A stretch of DNA of 64,000 nt from assembly GCA_037576215.1 (NCBI GenBank), contig JBANDB010000010.1:2170001-2234000 (forward strand), written 5' to 3'. The position numbers and the translations under genes are program-made. The stretch is from Armillaria gallica. Taxonomy: Eukaryota > Basidiomycota > Agaricomycetes > Agaricales > Physalacriaceae. The notes beneath the pieces were generated by a model that saw only the letters and a list, made by a program, of their open reading frames with translations, made no database searches and was not told where the DNA came from. Below, in pieces: positions 50,549 through 61,121 of this stretch. Position 1 is the stretch's first letter. Every line of letters begins with the position of its first letter.

Positions 50549-51421
50549 CGCGGGAAAGGATTCTTGCACAAGATGACTGCTAGCAGCGTTGAACTTTAAG
50601 CGAGCCGGTAGCACTGGGTGGGCTATGTTTAGACCTGGCTTAGGAATATCCAGGTCTGATATGGCATTTGGGATTTACCGTCAGGCCCACCTTTCGCCGC
50701 CAACGCCGTTTGTATACAGTTTTCTCGAAGACTAGCGAGTGGTGTCGGACCAACATAATCAATAATCGGGTCCAGGTATACTTTCCCTTGAGGGCCTGGT
50801 CTTCGGTCAAGTGAACAGCAAGCATGGAACTCAAGCGACCGGTTATCCAGTAAGAATAGGAATATGAAGGGCCTATGGCTATATCGATGAATGTTGTCGT
50901 CTTCGCTAACGAATCCGAACCTTAGTGTACATTCAGGGTTGTAAGTTCTTGTGACAGGTATTCCTTGATTTCATTTTGCCTTTAAGTATATCCGAGGCGT
51001 GCCAATGATAGCCATTAACTCTGAACGCGATATAGCACTGTGGTCCGTGGATGCAGAAAGCTAATTAGACGTGGTCCTACCGTACTGCTTATCCGTTTCC
51101 TATATTATACGTCTGTCAGTTTCAAACAACACAAATAAGACGAACGCATACTGATACGACATTGAAACTCTAGGCTCGTGCACCAGCCGCCTTCGGTAAG
51201 CACGTGGCTTCGCTGATCACGGTAACCGAAGGGGCTGGGCAAACTTGAGACATTTCTAGGGGTCACGCTTTTGTGACATTGGACTTAGTCAAATTTCTTC
51301 TCACTCGACCGCAATCTCACTTTCCCCTTTCTCCTGACATCTGTAGAAACGTGCGCGGCATTGATATAATGATAGTACTTAATTACCTTGCTTTGCAGAC
51401 TATTCATCGACATCAGAGGCA
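50549..51421. other. Upstream region of P450 gene 2
   Basis: No gene recognised. Confidence 0.4.
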
Positions 51422-51710
51422 TCAGAATTTGTGAACAGCCACTACAAGCCCCTCCGAAGTTGGAACTCTTGTTGCCTGGACCATATCATCGGTTTGCAAG
51501 CTGGACTGCCCGGCTGTAGATGAAGAAGCCTCCGAAACATCCTCAACCAGAACTTGGACAACTGGTACAAGGCGCTGTCCTGCCTGAAGACGTGCAAACT
51601 CGCGGTTGTACTCCTTCAAAGGAATTAAAAGACACTAGTAGTATGGCCAAGCCCTGCTAGTAGCTTACCTCCATTCGACCCTCCAAAATGACATATTGTA
51701 ATCTTATGAA
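51422..51710 (-). pseudogene. 3' end fragment of an unknown gene
   Basis: Two exons joined by GTAAGC...TGAAG read RLQYVILEGRME and then EYNREFARLQAGQRLVPVVQ and on to a Ser/Thr-rich end (VVAVHKF). It looks like the C-terminus of a coiled-coil protein, but I find no upstream exons before the MITE at 52 kb. It may be a truncated remnant. Family not recognised. Confidence 0.28.
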
Positions 51711-52029
51711 TAATGTAGTTTGAGCAAACGTTTTATTAGCGAGCGCAACAAAAAGATGGACCACGTGCCCTCGTTTCAAGCGAAGGATGGTATGCGCAGA
51801 GGTCAATCAGGCAGATCCGAGCAAAGTCCGAAGGCGCGATGAGCGAAAAAATTCTAAGTCCAATGTCACAAAAGCGTGACCCCCAAAAATGTCTCCAAGT
51901 TGCCCAGTCCCTTCACAAGCTACACCTTCCCCGACCAAATAAACAACCAAACAAATAATAAGCCAAACAACCCATATATGGAATAAGGCTTGTGAACGGG
52001 ACTGGCTAGCGAGTCTATTGAAACTCGAA
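51711..52029. other. Intergenic before the MITE
   Basis: I see no supported gene here. Confidence 0.4.
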
Positions 52030-52031
52030 TA

Positions 52032-52181
52032 CTGTATAATTTCGACCAAGTGTTCATAAATTTAGAAAATTTTGGTCAAAAAAAATACAAAAGAAATCGG
52101 AAAAATCGAAAGAAAATTATTGATACCAACTGTTTTTTGGGAGCGTTACCCGTTACTGAACACTTGGTCGAAATTATACAG
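52032..52181. mobile_element. Tc1/mariner-like MITE, 150 bases
   Basis: Perfect 25-base terminal inverted repeats at 52032-52056 and 52157-52181 (each starting CTGTATAATTTCGACC) are flanked by TA on both sides (52030-52031, 52182-52183). TA duplication and the very short AT-rich core fit a non-autonomous Tc1/mariner element. The identity of the two arms suggests a young copy. Confidence 0.88.
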
Positions 52182-52183
52182 TA

Positions 52184-52984
52184 AATAGGTGATTGAAGGA
52201 AGAGACGTGCACGTGGCTGGGGTCCACGAAGAGTTTGCCGTGCGAGCGGAGCTCAAGTTATCATCGGCATTAGCTGCCGCTTGTGCAGCCGCTTGTCCCC
52301 GTCCTTAAACACACCGAGAACACACCGTCGCCCACGGCTCTCCTTTTCTCTCAGATCATTCATAGTATCGTATTTTTCTGCTGCTACCAAAGCCGTAAAA
52401 TTTCTGGTCTCCTTCTAGGACGAGAGTGAACTGACTGAAACCTGGGAACAAAGAAGGACGGCTGATGTTCCTTCGTATTCTCGGGAGTCGGAGGATTATT
52501 GAAAGACAATACTTAGCTCAACGTAATGCACTATGAAGGTGATCTACAAGTACACGGACAAAAGGGGAATGTTTTTTTTTGGTGTATTCATGTTTTGTTC
52601 TCCTCTTTCAATTGTAGGAAGTTCCTTCTAACTTCTAGTACTCACCTTTTGAATAGCGGATGCTTTATGGCTCAGTGCTCAAGCTTTCTGCCCAGTTTAT
52701 AAGTTGGACACTACTTCATCCCATCATATCTCTATCTTTCTTTCAAAGTATGCGCTGTCTTTTCCGAGGTGCTTTTCCTTCCCAAACTTGATACCCGATG
52801 ACCAGACAGTTGTAATGGAACATTCAGGTAAATGACAGAATTTCAATACAACGATTGTTCGTGCGCGCCTACTTCCATTATGACTGTCTCCTGATTCGAC
52901 TTGTGTATCCTAACTGGGATAACATCGCGACAAGCCTTCTATTCCTTTGTCTTTGAGGAGACATCGAGATGGCGAGGCGAAGCG
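52184..52984. other. Intergenic
   Basis: No gene seen. It could hide the lost first half of the RTA1 pseudogene, but no match to helices 1-2 of the intact gene was found. Confidence 0.4.
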
Positions 52985-53640
52985 TTGTGTCCTGTAAACT
53001 TCTATCCTCACACAGACACCTTTCGTCGCTGGAAATTTCATCATTCTCAGTGTCATTATCCGCATTATTGGGTCTACGTATAGCAGACTGAATCTGAGAG
53101 CACGAGTCCGCATATCATGTTTCTACCTGTGCTCGACAACTCACGCCCAAATTCTAGGATATTCGTTAGTTGCGTGAGTGTGATGTAGAATGGTATTAAT
53201 ACTGATGCTACCTTGTTTTAGATGTTCTTTCCCTCATTACGCGGGTTGCGGCACGAAGCATGATGTCTTCAGACAACGGTCTCGAGGTCAAAATCATGGA
53301 GCTGCTGTTCTTCTCTGTTGATATGAATCTGAAGTGCTCGGCGATGTAGGGAAGCGACGTGTTGCTTGGGGGGATTGCCTTCCAACTGATAAGCCCAGAG
53401 AGATGTTCCGTCAGCTATGATTAATCTGGCTTTCGTAGATGACATCGTGTTCTATGCCATTCTAGGCTGCGGGTTCCTCCCCCGATACAATCATGATCGC
53501 TCTTTCACTCGGTGCAGGAATCGGAGTCTCTCCTCGAGAACCTTCTGTCTCAGTCATTGAAGTACACGATTCGCGCTTTGGCCTTTCAACACCGTTTGCC
53601 TTGTCGTTGGTATCAGAGTTCACTGACTTGTCTTATTTAG
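52985..53640 (+). pseudogene. Broken RTA1-like gene
   Basis: It aligns piece by piece with the intact RTA1-like gene at 12.3-13.8 kb: PFVAGNFIILSVIIRIIG, TYSRLNLRA, SRIFVSC, VLSLITRVAARSMMSSDN, GSDVLLGGIAFQL, IVFYAILGCGFLPRYNHDRS, FTRCRNRSLSS and then a stop at SH* instead of the equivalent of KGLKYMIRALAF, which follows in another frame. The first two helices and the C-terminus (RAIYRTIELADGW onward) are missing and several splice sites are lost. It lies just upstream of broken cyclase copy C in the same orientation; the intact RTA1 is convergent with cyclase copy B. Confidence 0.78.
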
Positions 53641-54286
53641 CATGGAGTTTCCGCGATGATTCAATGCACAAATCAATCCGACGAGTAAGGATCCATCATG
53701 CTCATCATACTATGGCTCCTCGCTAATACTATAACTTCTTTGGGGTTCTGAGTGTGACAATGTACGGATCCAAGAAGCGCGCGGGACTTTGGTTTACCCT
53801 CTGGCGTTTCAAACCAATCATTGTTGGAAGACGCTGATCGGGCTAGCCGCATGCTTCCAGTAATCAAGAGGACGGAATCAGCTGACGAAGAATTAAATTG
53901 GAGAGACCAAGAGTCATTCTTCTATGTTGTTTTTATTTGCCGTGCACCTCAATTATAGCACTTTAGAAAATATTCGGCATCGAAATGTCGTGCAAGTTAT
54001 CTTAGTTCAGAAGAGTCCTAAGCCTTATATATCAGAGTCGAGAGTGTCAATCCTGATGTCGGCTTTTAGTGCCTCCGGATCTGCGGTGATACCATACCAT
54101 ACATCAGAGTGGATATTGTCCATGAGAAACGCGAAAAACGGTATCCTATATACACCGGTTGCTCTGTCAGTGAACCGGCGATACTTTAGCTAGGAATACT
54201 GGCACTCCTTTCTATTGTAGGGAGGCGCCAGCTGGATGAAAGAGGCAGAATGAATTATCATCTAAAAGTGGGCGCGGCTGGTAAAA
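53641..54286. other. Intergenic between two pseudogenes
   Basis: No gene recognised. Confidence 0.4.
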
Positions 54287-54297
54287 TTTATATAAAC
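54287..54297 (+). promoter_or_regulatory. TATA box remnant of cyclase copy C
   Basis: TTTATATAAAC lies about 30 bases before the ATG at 54327, at the same spacing as in copy B. The promoter may have outlived the gene. Confidence 0.5.
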
Positions 54298-54326
54298 AGC
54301 GTCAGCACCCGTCTAAGAAATATAGA

Positions 54327-55460
54327 ATGCCAATAGCGCAGTACGACACGATACTCTGTGACTTGGGAGATGTTCTCTTCAGTCTGCCTCTCCAATCCAG
54401 TCATACTCTTTCCACGAAGCACTTCCGCTTGATCTTCTCCTCTTCGACTTGGTTCGAATACGAGACAGGTCGTATCTCCCAGGATGCATGCTACGACCGT
54501 CTCGGACACGGCCTCTCCCTCGACCCAGCTGACATCCGCAAGGCAGACGGAGAGCTGCACACCTCCCTCAGATGTAACACGAATCTCGCGAGCTTCCTTC
54601 GGGAACTCAAAGATTCCAACCAGGGGGCGTTGCGCATATTCGCCGTATCCAACATATCACAGTCAAACTACGAGGCACTACGGAGGGATTCATCGGATAT
54701 GGATTGAACGTTGTTCGACGGCATCTTCACGTCCTTCGAAGCTGGGAGGAGGAAATCAGATCCGGAATTTTATCGGTACACCCCATCAGAAGCTAGCCTC
54801 GATCCCTCTCGAACCATATTCATAGACGATAAACCAGAGAACGTGCTCTCTGCGTGTTCTCAAGGGCTACATGGTCTTGTCTATCGTGACTTCACGGCGG
54901 TGAAGCGAGCCTTGCTCAATCTGTTGGGAGATTCGGTACTTAGGGGGCAGAGATGTTTGGAGAGCAACGGGCGACTTACTTCCATGTGCTCTGGGGTCGC
55001 CATACAAGAATAGCTTTCCCAACTCCTCATTCTGGAGATGACAAATGATCGGCAAGGATCAGCGCTTTACGCGTGGGTGGACATCAAGGGCTGATAATAG
55101 TGTGACAGAGATTTGGTCGATATACCAGAGAATGAAGGAAAGTGAAACTCGTCCGGAGGCAAGTCGACCTAATAGCGCCGCCATAAATAAGTAGGCTGAC
55201 GATAGTTAAAGGGACTGATCAAATCATCACTGCTTACAACTCGGACACCACTTCGCTCGGCCCTAACAGTTATTCGGGCAAAGGTGGAAGCGACAGCCTC
55301 TGTAATAGACAAGATGTTGAAATTTGTGAATGAGGACGGTATTATCCAGGTGATCATGTCTTCAGATCCGAATCAACTAGCACGTCCCATCATCTCTGCA
55401 TAGACTGACTTTGACCCCATGCCAACACGAATGGATTCCGTAGACTGTAGTCTGTGTTGG
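54327..55460 (+). pseudogene. HAD-class II sesquiterpene cyclase, copy C, broken and truncated
   Basis: Third cyclase copy. The HAD part keeps DLGDV, FAVSNIS, RRKSDP (in place of RRKPEL) and FIDDK. Lesions: TGA at 54705-54707 where copies A and B have Trp (DMDW); TAG at 55011-55013 within the QENFAQL segment; a TGA in exon 2 where the others have KWNFF; a first donor changed to GC; and one extra base after TTSLG in exon 3, which shifts the frame. The class II motif reads NSDTT, so the first Asp of DxDTT is lost. Exon 4 is recognisable only for its first ~55 bases (TDFDPMPTR); the QxxDGGW half is gone. It cannot code for an active enzyme. Confidence 0.9.
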
Positions 55461-55692
55461 TTACAGTAAGCATTAGACGATAATCACGAAACATAGTAGA
55501 CTCAACATCGTTCTCTGTGCTCGACACCTGCAGATCAAATTTGACTCAGGATATCGGTAGGTGTAGATAGATAATGAACATAGTATAAACTAATCAAAGA
55601 GGGAGATTTCTACCAGAAGCGCGAGCCCACACGAGCGACTATGACCGTGACCATTCCCGACCTTCCACCTGATCCAAAGCTGTGCCGGTAAT

Positions 55693-56886
55693 CTAGGATT
55701 CTTTTTCTAGTTCCATTGAGGAGATGCCCAACAACGTTGTCTCTGTATGCGCAGGTTCTCTGGCGATGGGCACCACATTCGCGTCCAGAGCAGTGCTACT
55801 ACGACGGCGCCCATGCGCTGAGGATTTGTCGTCGGCGGTAGCGACGGTTCCCTTCGAAAGAGCACAGCCGGAGGCAACGCGAAGAATAATGAGCTGCGGG
55901 GTCGCAGCCTAAGTCACCGTAAGTTCAGAGACAACCCCCAACAAAAGGATACTCACCTCGACCATAGTTAACAGCGGAACGAACAGGATATAAGCCACAT
56001 TATTCGAGCAGTACAATCCGATGAGGAGAATGGAGATGACCGTATGCGGCAAGGCAGATTCGATCATCAGCGCCGCCAGTCCAGTATACAACCGTCCGTG
56101 CTGCGGTCCCAGGGATGCTCGAATTCTCTTACGTATGAGCAAAAGACGGACGACCATCATGAACGTCACGAGAATGTTGAAAGCGACTGATGACGACCTG
56201 TATGCGACAAAGGCCTGGAAAGTAATTTCACCGAGACTGCTGGAAGAAATTTGGATGAGGTAGAGAGTTCCCATAGCTTGGAAGAAAAGCGTTCAGCTCG
56301 GAAAGAACGGTGGTTGACTGGAACACTCACTCGCCGTCGAGAGAAGAACCAGCGCGGGAAGCACAACAACGATCCATTTGTTGTGGTAAACGACGTAGCA
56401 TCGCCAAAGCTACGGGGAGGCCTATTAGAAACTGACGCGTTGTCATCCACGATGGAGCTCACTAGACAGACATCAGCAAGAAATGTGATGATAATCGCCG
56501 CAGCACCCCCGACAAGGAGAGCTGACGTATGGTTCTGCGTATCGAGGAAACCTGGGGGTCCGCCTGGATAGTTGCGCTCGTCGATCCACGCCAATTCGCA
56601 CGCGTGTATGTTACCGGCAGTGTAGGCTGTCGATATAATGACCAGGAGGATGATATAAGCGATGTACTGCCGGCTGAATTTCTGCCTTTTCCCGTACAGA
56701 ACGTGGTAAATGGCGAGATATGCGACGACTAGTTGTGCGCCTGCAATGAAAAATCAATCAGTGATTCCCGCCTAGAAGAACAAGCTTACCGTAGGCGATA
56801 GCCCCAATATAAACCGCAGCGTTGTAGGCCTGTTCAGTCCACAGAACCGAGGCGGGCTCGTTGGTCCGGTATATATCGTCGGCCAT
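55693..56886 (-). CDS. 7TM membrane protein of a large Agaricomycete family
   Basis: Five exons give about 330 residues with seven hydrophobic segments. From ATG 56886: MADDIYRTNEPASVLWTEQA, helix 1 near AAVYIGAIAYGAQLVVAYLA, then RQYIAYIILLVIISTAYTAG, the loop LAWIDERNYPGGPPGF, ALLVGGAAAIIITFLADVCL, LWRCYVVYHNKWIVVVLPAL, later helices around AFNILVTFMMVVRLLL and SALPHTVISILLIGLY, PQLIILRVASG, and a polar tail ending ISSMELEKES. The W-R-C-Y-V-V turn is typical of a very numerous basidiomycete 7TM family sometimes compared with GPCRs; ligand and role are unknown. All exons join in frame. Confidence 0.85.
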
Positions 56887-58144
56887 AGTACCGCAAGTAA
56901 GAGTTAAAGTGATGGAGGATGTATCTGTCAAGCTGACGTCATGCTAGACTGACATTGAGCGAGTTTTTCCAGGATGTCAAAAGTGAGTGACCCACCAAAA
57001 TCCGAGTGGATATATGCTGCCCGGTATCGATCGCTTCGATGTCCCGATTGTTCGATGGTGAATTGAGTTCATCCTGCTGGTGTTCCTCCTTCGATATCCG
57101 TTCCAATTGGCATGGCAAACGCTTGTGCAACATTTGAAGGGTTGTCTGGTCCTTCAGCAGGACGGTGTCAATCCGAACTATGTGTCAACGCGTATGGGTC
57201 CAGCAGGACAAGTACGGGCGCTTGCTTGAGCTGCGTTACCTGCGATATCTGTGCGGTCAATATTTTAATACCCGTCAAGCCCGCAACGGAACAATCTGGC
57301 ATACCACGAAGCCTTAGGTATGCCTACTTTGCCCAGTCCCCTTCGCGACCAGTCCACATCAGTTCGAAGTATCTGCCTTCTTGTCATCGTCTAGGCCCTG
57401 TACATTTTATGGTCAATATCGGTAAAAGGAGCGCTTGGTAGCTATATGCACTGAGACGAGCAGCATACTCCAGTATCACCTTAGTTCGACCAAGAGTGTA
57501 GCTCGATGTGTCATGCCCAGCTGTGACTACGAATCTTCAGGCACGACCTCATTGTCGCGTCGCGTCGCGAGCCTTCGTGATGAGAGTAAGAAGAAGAGAG
57601 TAGCGCACAGTTGACTCTTGTTTGCTTCCTATTTTCCTTTTTCTACCCTTCGGCTTAATTCGGCGCTAGCTAAGCCCGGTGGACTGCAAGTCAAGTGCAA
57701 GTAAACATGAATCCATCAGTTGACACTGCCAGTCGTTGGATCATAGCCTTCACCGACAGAGATATAATGATTATCGATGATTCGGGCACTTACCTCCTCC
57801 GAGCCTCGGCTAGCATGTCGATGCTCTGAGTTCTCAAAGCATGCCTCATCATGGGGAGGCAATTCTCGCGACTTGGGATCCCTGTTGGCGAAACAGCTGT
57901 TCTTGGGCGCATACAGCGTCTTGATTTCGGTGGTCGGCAACCAGTAAACAGCAAAGCAATATGCACTACGGAGAACTAGCACGGATCTACGAACACAAAA
58001 ACAAGTAAGAATTTCGTAGCTACTCAGCAACTTCTAGATATTCGGGCAACATTGTAGAAAAAGAAAGGCCCAAGTCTTATTTTAAGCGCTGAAGGCCAAT
58101 CGTACAGCATCGGTCTGTTTTCCTGGTGAAATTGACCATACATG
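56887..58144. other. Stretch with weak coding signs
   Basis: On the minus strand 57716-58015 is open after a good acceptor (TTCGTAG) and reads SAYCFAVYWLPTTEIKTLY and on to the stop at 57716. It could be a last exon, but no first exon fits. Around 56939-57150 another minus frame (LLKDQTTLQMLHKRL) is open. Neither is identified. Confidence 0.3.
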
Positions 58145-58654
58145 CTAGATGACATACGCCCTGTCCAACACGGGGCGGGACTGCATCAGTGGCGAAGGCA
58201 GTGGCGGCAGTGGCGAAGAAGAACCAAAATAATCTGACGTATTACTCCTACGCGAGCGGTAAGACGGTGGTGGGGAACTGGTGTGCGTGAGCTCCATCTG
58301 CTCATGCATGTATCTGATATGATTTTTCTGAGCCAGGACCTCCTGTCGCAGACGCTCTATTTCTTCTTCATATGCATTCCGAGAAGACTGAGATAGTCTC
58401 CTCGGGAGGTCGGATGCGAGAGATTCGATAGTCGAGACGGATATGACCCGTGCAGAGGGAGGCGATGATGGCAAGACGGGGGTTAGGATAATATCAGGTA
58501 CAACAGTCGTCATTGGGACAATATTGCCATCGGCGTTGTTACTGGCCCCGTTACGATCTTTATTTCTTTTCTGGCGGAGCAACCAAAGGAGAAAAAAAAA
58601 CAGAAAGGCAGCTTCAAGGGCCGATATTAATCCGACGGCAATGACAGCACTCAT
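58145..58654 (-). CDS. Single-pass membrane protein with a coiled-coil tail, unknown
   Basis: ATG 58654 opens 169 codons: one transmembrane helix (AVIAVGLISALEAAFLFFFL), a basic stop-transfer (RQKRNKDR), a Ser/Pro-rich linker, a predicted coiled coil (NAYEEEIERLRQEVLAQKNH) and a Pro-rich tail with PPPSY. The shape recalls basidiomycete cell-wall sensor-like proteins whose signal peptide and extracellular part lie in upstream exons. A possible upstream exon ends ISTGLF|GTGAGT near 58747, but the join is not certain. Confidence 0.5.
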   Translation of the reverse strand: MSAVIAVGLISALEAAFLFFFLLWLLRQKRNKDRNGASNNADGNIVPMTTVVPDIILTPVLPSSPPSARVISVSTIESLASDLPRRLSQSSRNAYEEEIERLRQEVLAQKNHIRYMHEQMELTHTSSPPPSYRSRRSNTSDYFGSSSPLPPLPSPLMQSRPVLDRAYVI

Positions 58655-59620
58655 CGCTGGAGGGGTTAATGAGAGGAGTCGGTACTTGCTGAACTAGAGG
58701 CTGCTCAATGAGAAAACGTGGGCCCAGACTTCGCGTTTCACTCACAAAGAGGCCTGTGGAGATGACGATGAACTGAGACTCTGAGAGCCTTGGTGAGCGT
58801 TCTGTTGGAAAATATGAAGACACGTCAAATAAGCGCTGCATCGAAAAGACGGACCTGTTGCTCGAAATACTGAGTTAAGCTTTGGCAACAGTAAAGTATT
58901 GATAAGACTTGAATCGGGGTCTCCGCGATTTCCACGATTTGGCTACGACTTGTTGAAATAGATGTCGAATCTATATGAGAATTTTATTACTAATTGGATG
59001 CCGAAAGGAACGATGCCTTACAAGTCAACGCTTCTCCAATTTTTGATATTGTGAGTATACTATTATATTGCCATCAGAACCAAAGGGATTCTCACCAAGA
59101 GGAGAACAGGACTTACGCTGCTGTGGCGATAGTCCTGGTCCCGGGATTCACGACACTCGTTGCGGCGAGATTTACTGAGCACAAGGGGAAATTCGAGAAG
59201 ACGGTAGTGTGAAGGGGAACCTGATAAGACCGGGTCACTGAAGAGTCTGGCGAAACAATCTGGGTGGACCTACGAGTAAAGGAGACAACCAGAGCCTAAA
59301 ATGTCCCAAGTCAACGGAGCATTTATATGCATTGACTGGCAACAACACCTCCGTGATGAGGGTGAATACGCCGATCATCGGGAAGTTCAAAATAATTCAC
59401 CGCATAGATCAAAAGGATTCTATGTACACCTAAAGACGGCCGCCGGTGCACCTACAAGAACCCTATGTTGCATGAACGTCATTCCATGGCGCATACCCAT
59501 ACCTTGGCAACTCAATGTATTGGAGTCCTGGTTCCACAGAGGATGCAGTCGTCCAGCATGAGACGGATCAAATCAAATCATCGAGGTGGGGTCGCGAAGT
59601 AGTCGTGAAGGACTTAGATT
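58655..59620. other. Possible upstream exons and intergenic DNA
   Basis: No confident gene. It may hold 5' exons of the preceding membrane protein. Confidence 0.35.
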
Positions 59621-59648
59621 CCGAGTCCTATGTATATAGGATACTCGG
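59621..59648. repeat. Conserved hairpin, copy 2
   Basis: CCGAGTCCTA, loop TGTATA, TAGGA, two bases, CTCGG. Compared with 32424-32449 the stem pair CCTG/CAGG has become CCTA/TAGG, a compensating change. It is followed by ttattatgcg and lies about 370 bases beyond the 3' end of the broken gene at 60021-61121. Confidence 0.6.
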
Positions 59649-60020
59649 TTATTATGCGAGTTGAACATGTCGTGGGAAAATCTATTTGGGGTATCACGGA
59701 TTTTGCCGAATTGACCGTCTGAGGGTATCGTGGGAACTTTTTCTATTCGTTGTCGGTTTTGTCGGTCTTTCTTGGCCTTTTGGCTTTGTCGGGGGTCCCT
59801 AGGTTTTCCGTTTGTTCATATGACTGTCATACGATTGGTTTTTCTCTTTACATTTTTATTTTATTGCGATGTGACATCAGTACATGTCGTACGGCATGCA
59901 CTCCCACACAACTGCCCTGTCCCTTCCTTACGTGGTGGACATGTTCTGTCCCTCCTCTATATCCTCCTCTCCTTGTTGCTTTTTACTTCTCCTCGTGTCT
60001 CCTCTTCCTCCTCCTCGTAT
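59649..60020. other. 3' region of the following minus-strand gene
   Basis: Pyrimidine-rich on the plus strand. No gene is supported. Confidence 0.4.
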
Positions 60021-61121
60021 TCAAACCCAATCTTCCTCTTCAGCATCGCCCCCGATGAGCCTGCTCTGACTTGTCTGTTGCCGTTTTTTCTGTCTCAACT
60101 CGCGTTCTGAAATGTCAAGGTTGGTCACGTACATCCTGTGGTTACCTGTCGTACTCACCATCGTGTGTTCGCAGTTGACCATCGCTATTGCTCGCAGTAT
60201 CATTTTCATCTTCACATTATCGCTCTTGCACTTCACAAATAAAATGGAAAATTGTGCTTCGACTATGTCACCGGTCCTGAATGCATGTGGCTTCGTCTTC
60301 ATATATCTGGTGACCATTAGCATTTGCGACCATGTACATTTATCTTGCTCACCTTTTCTTCCCTCCATCTATGATGCCTCTATAGTATCTCACCACGTTC
60401 TCTTCGGTGTGCACCATGCTATTTCCTGCCAATCGTGCCAGTATGCCTTTTGGGTCCACGTCGTTGTTGAAGGGTATGCCTGTCTCTCGCTCAGTTTTGC
60501 TTTGGCTCCTGACATATCGGTTGGACAGATCCAGCATGTTGTAACCTTGTACCTGGTTCGGGATCCATTCGAGCAGTTGACCTTGATGGAATTCCCGTTC
60601 CCCTGTATGTTGGATCTCCTTCAGTGTGCTTATGGCATCATCGAAGGTTGAGCTGTTGAACCCCGTGATCGTAATGGACTGACTAAGGAACCTCAGTTTT
60701 TCTCACATTCCACTGGAATGGTGTGTGAGTGCAGCTTAGCAACACGGGTGTCAACTCACAGTGTCTCTCTCTCAATAGGCGGCAGGTTCATGTGCATGAT
60801 CGCACCTGTCACAGTGAATACCATCTCCTCCTTCTCTCCCGACTTGTTGTCTTGTTTCACAAGTCACCAGGACTGTTCTTCATCGTTCGATTTTACCTCA
60901 ACGCCTTCAAGCACAGTCGTCTCCTTTGTATGACGTCAGTTTGTATCCCATGCATCCCGAATTTGTACTCACCTTGAATAATCTTAGATGCAACAAGTCC
61001 TTCGACGCTCTCTCTGCTGCCAGACTTTCTACCGTGTGTCCTGTTTCGTATGTGAGTTTGTCGTTACTCTTGAACATATCAATTACTTACTTGCTTCTTT
61101 AACGTCGTAGTATTGGTCCAT
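60021..61121 (-). pseudogene. Decayed member of a multi-copy Agaricomycete gene family (VDPKG type)
   Basis: Pieces in order from MDQYYDVKEA (ATG at 61121): GHTVESLAAERASKDLLHLR, ETTVLEGVEV, VFTVTGAIMHMNLPPIERET, SITITGFNSSTFDDAISTLK, QLLEWIPNQVQGYNMLDLSN, NNDVDPKGILARLAG, MVHTEENVVRYY, YMKTKPHAFRTGDIVEAQFS and a tail ending GGDAEEEDWV. Short introns use GT-AG. One in-frame TGA (60864-60866, after QSW) is not removable by a good intron, so the gene may be dead; otherwise frames hold. Relatives are very numerous in Agaricomycetes and may be spread by transposons, but function and carrier are unknown. Coding bias makes the plus strand strikingly pyrimidine-rich. Confidence 0.65.

Noticed and set aside
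59730..60651. Hydrophobic plus-strand frames of 126-179 codons
   Set aside because: They are the complement of the acidic/basic-rich minus-strand gene; pyrimidine-rich complements always read as hydrophobic.
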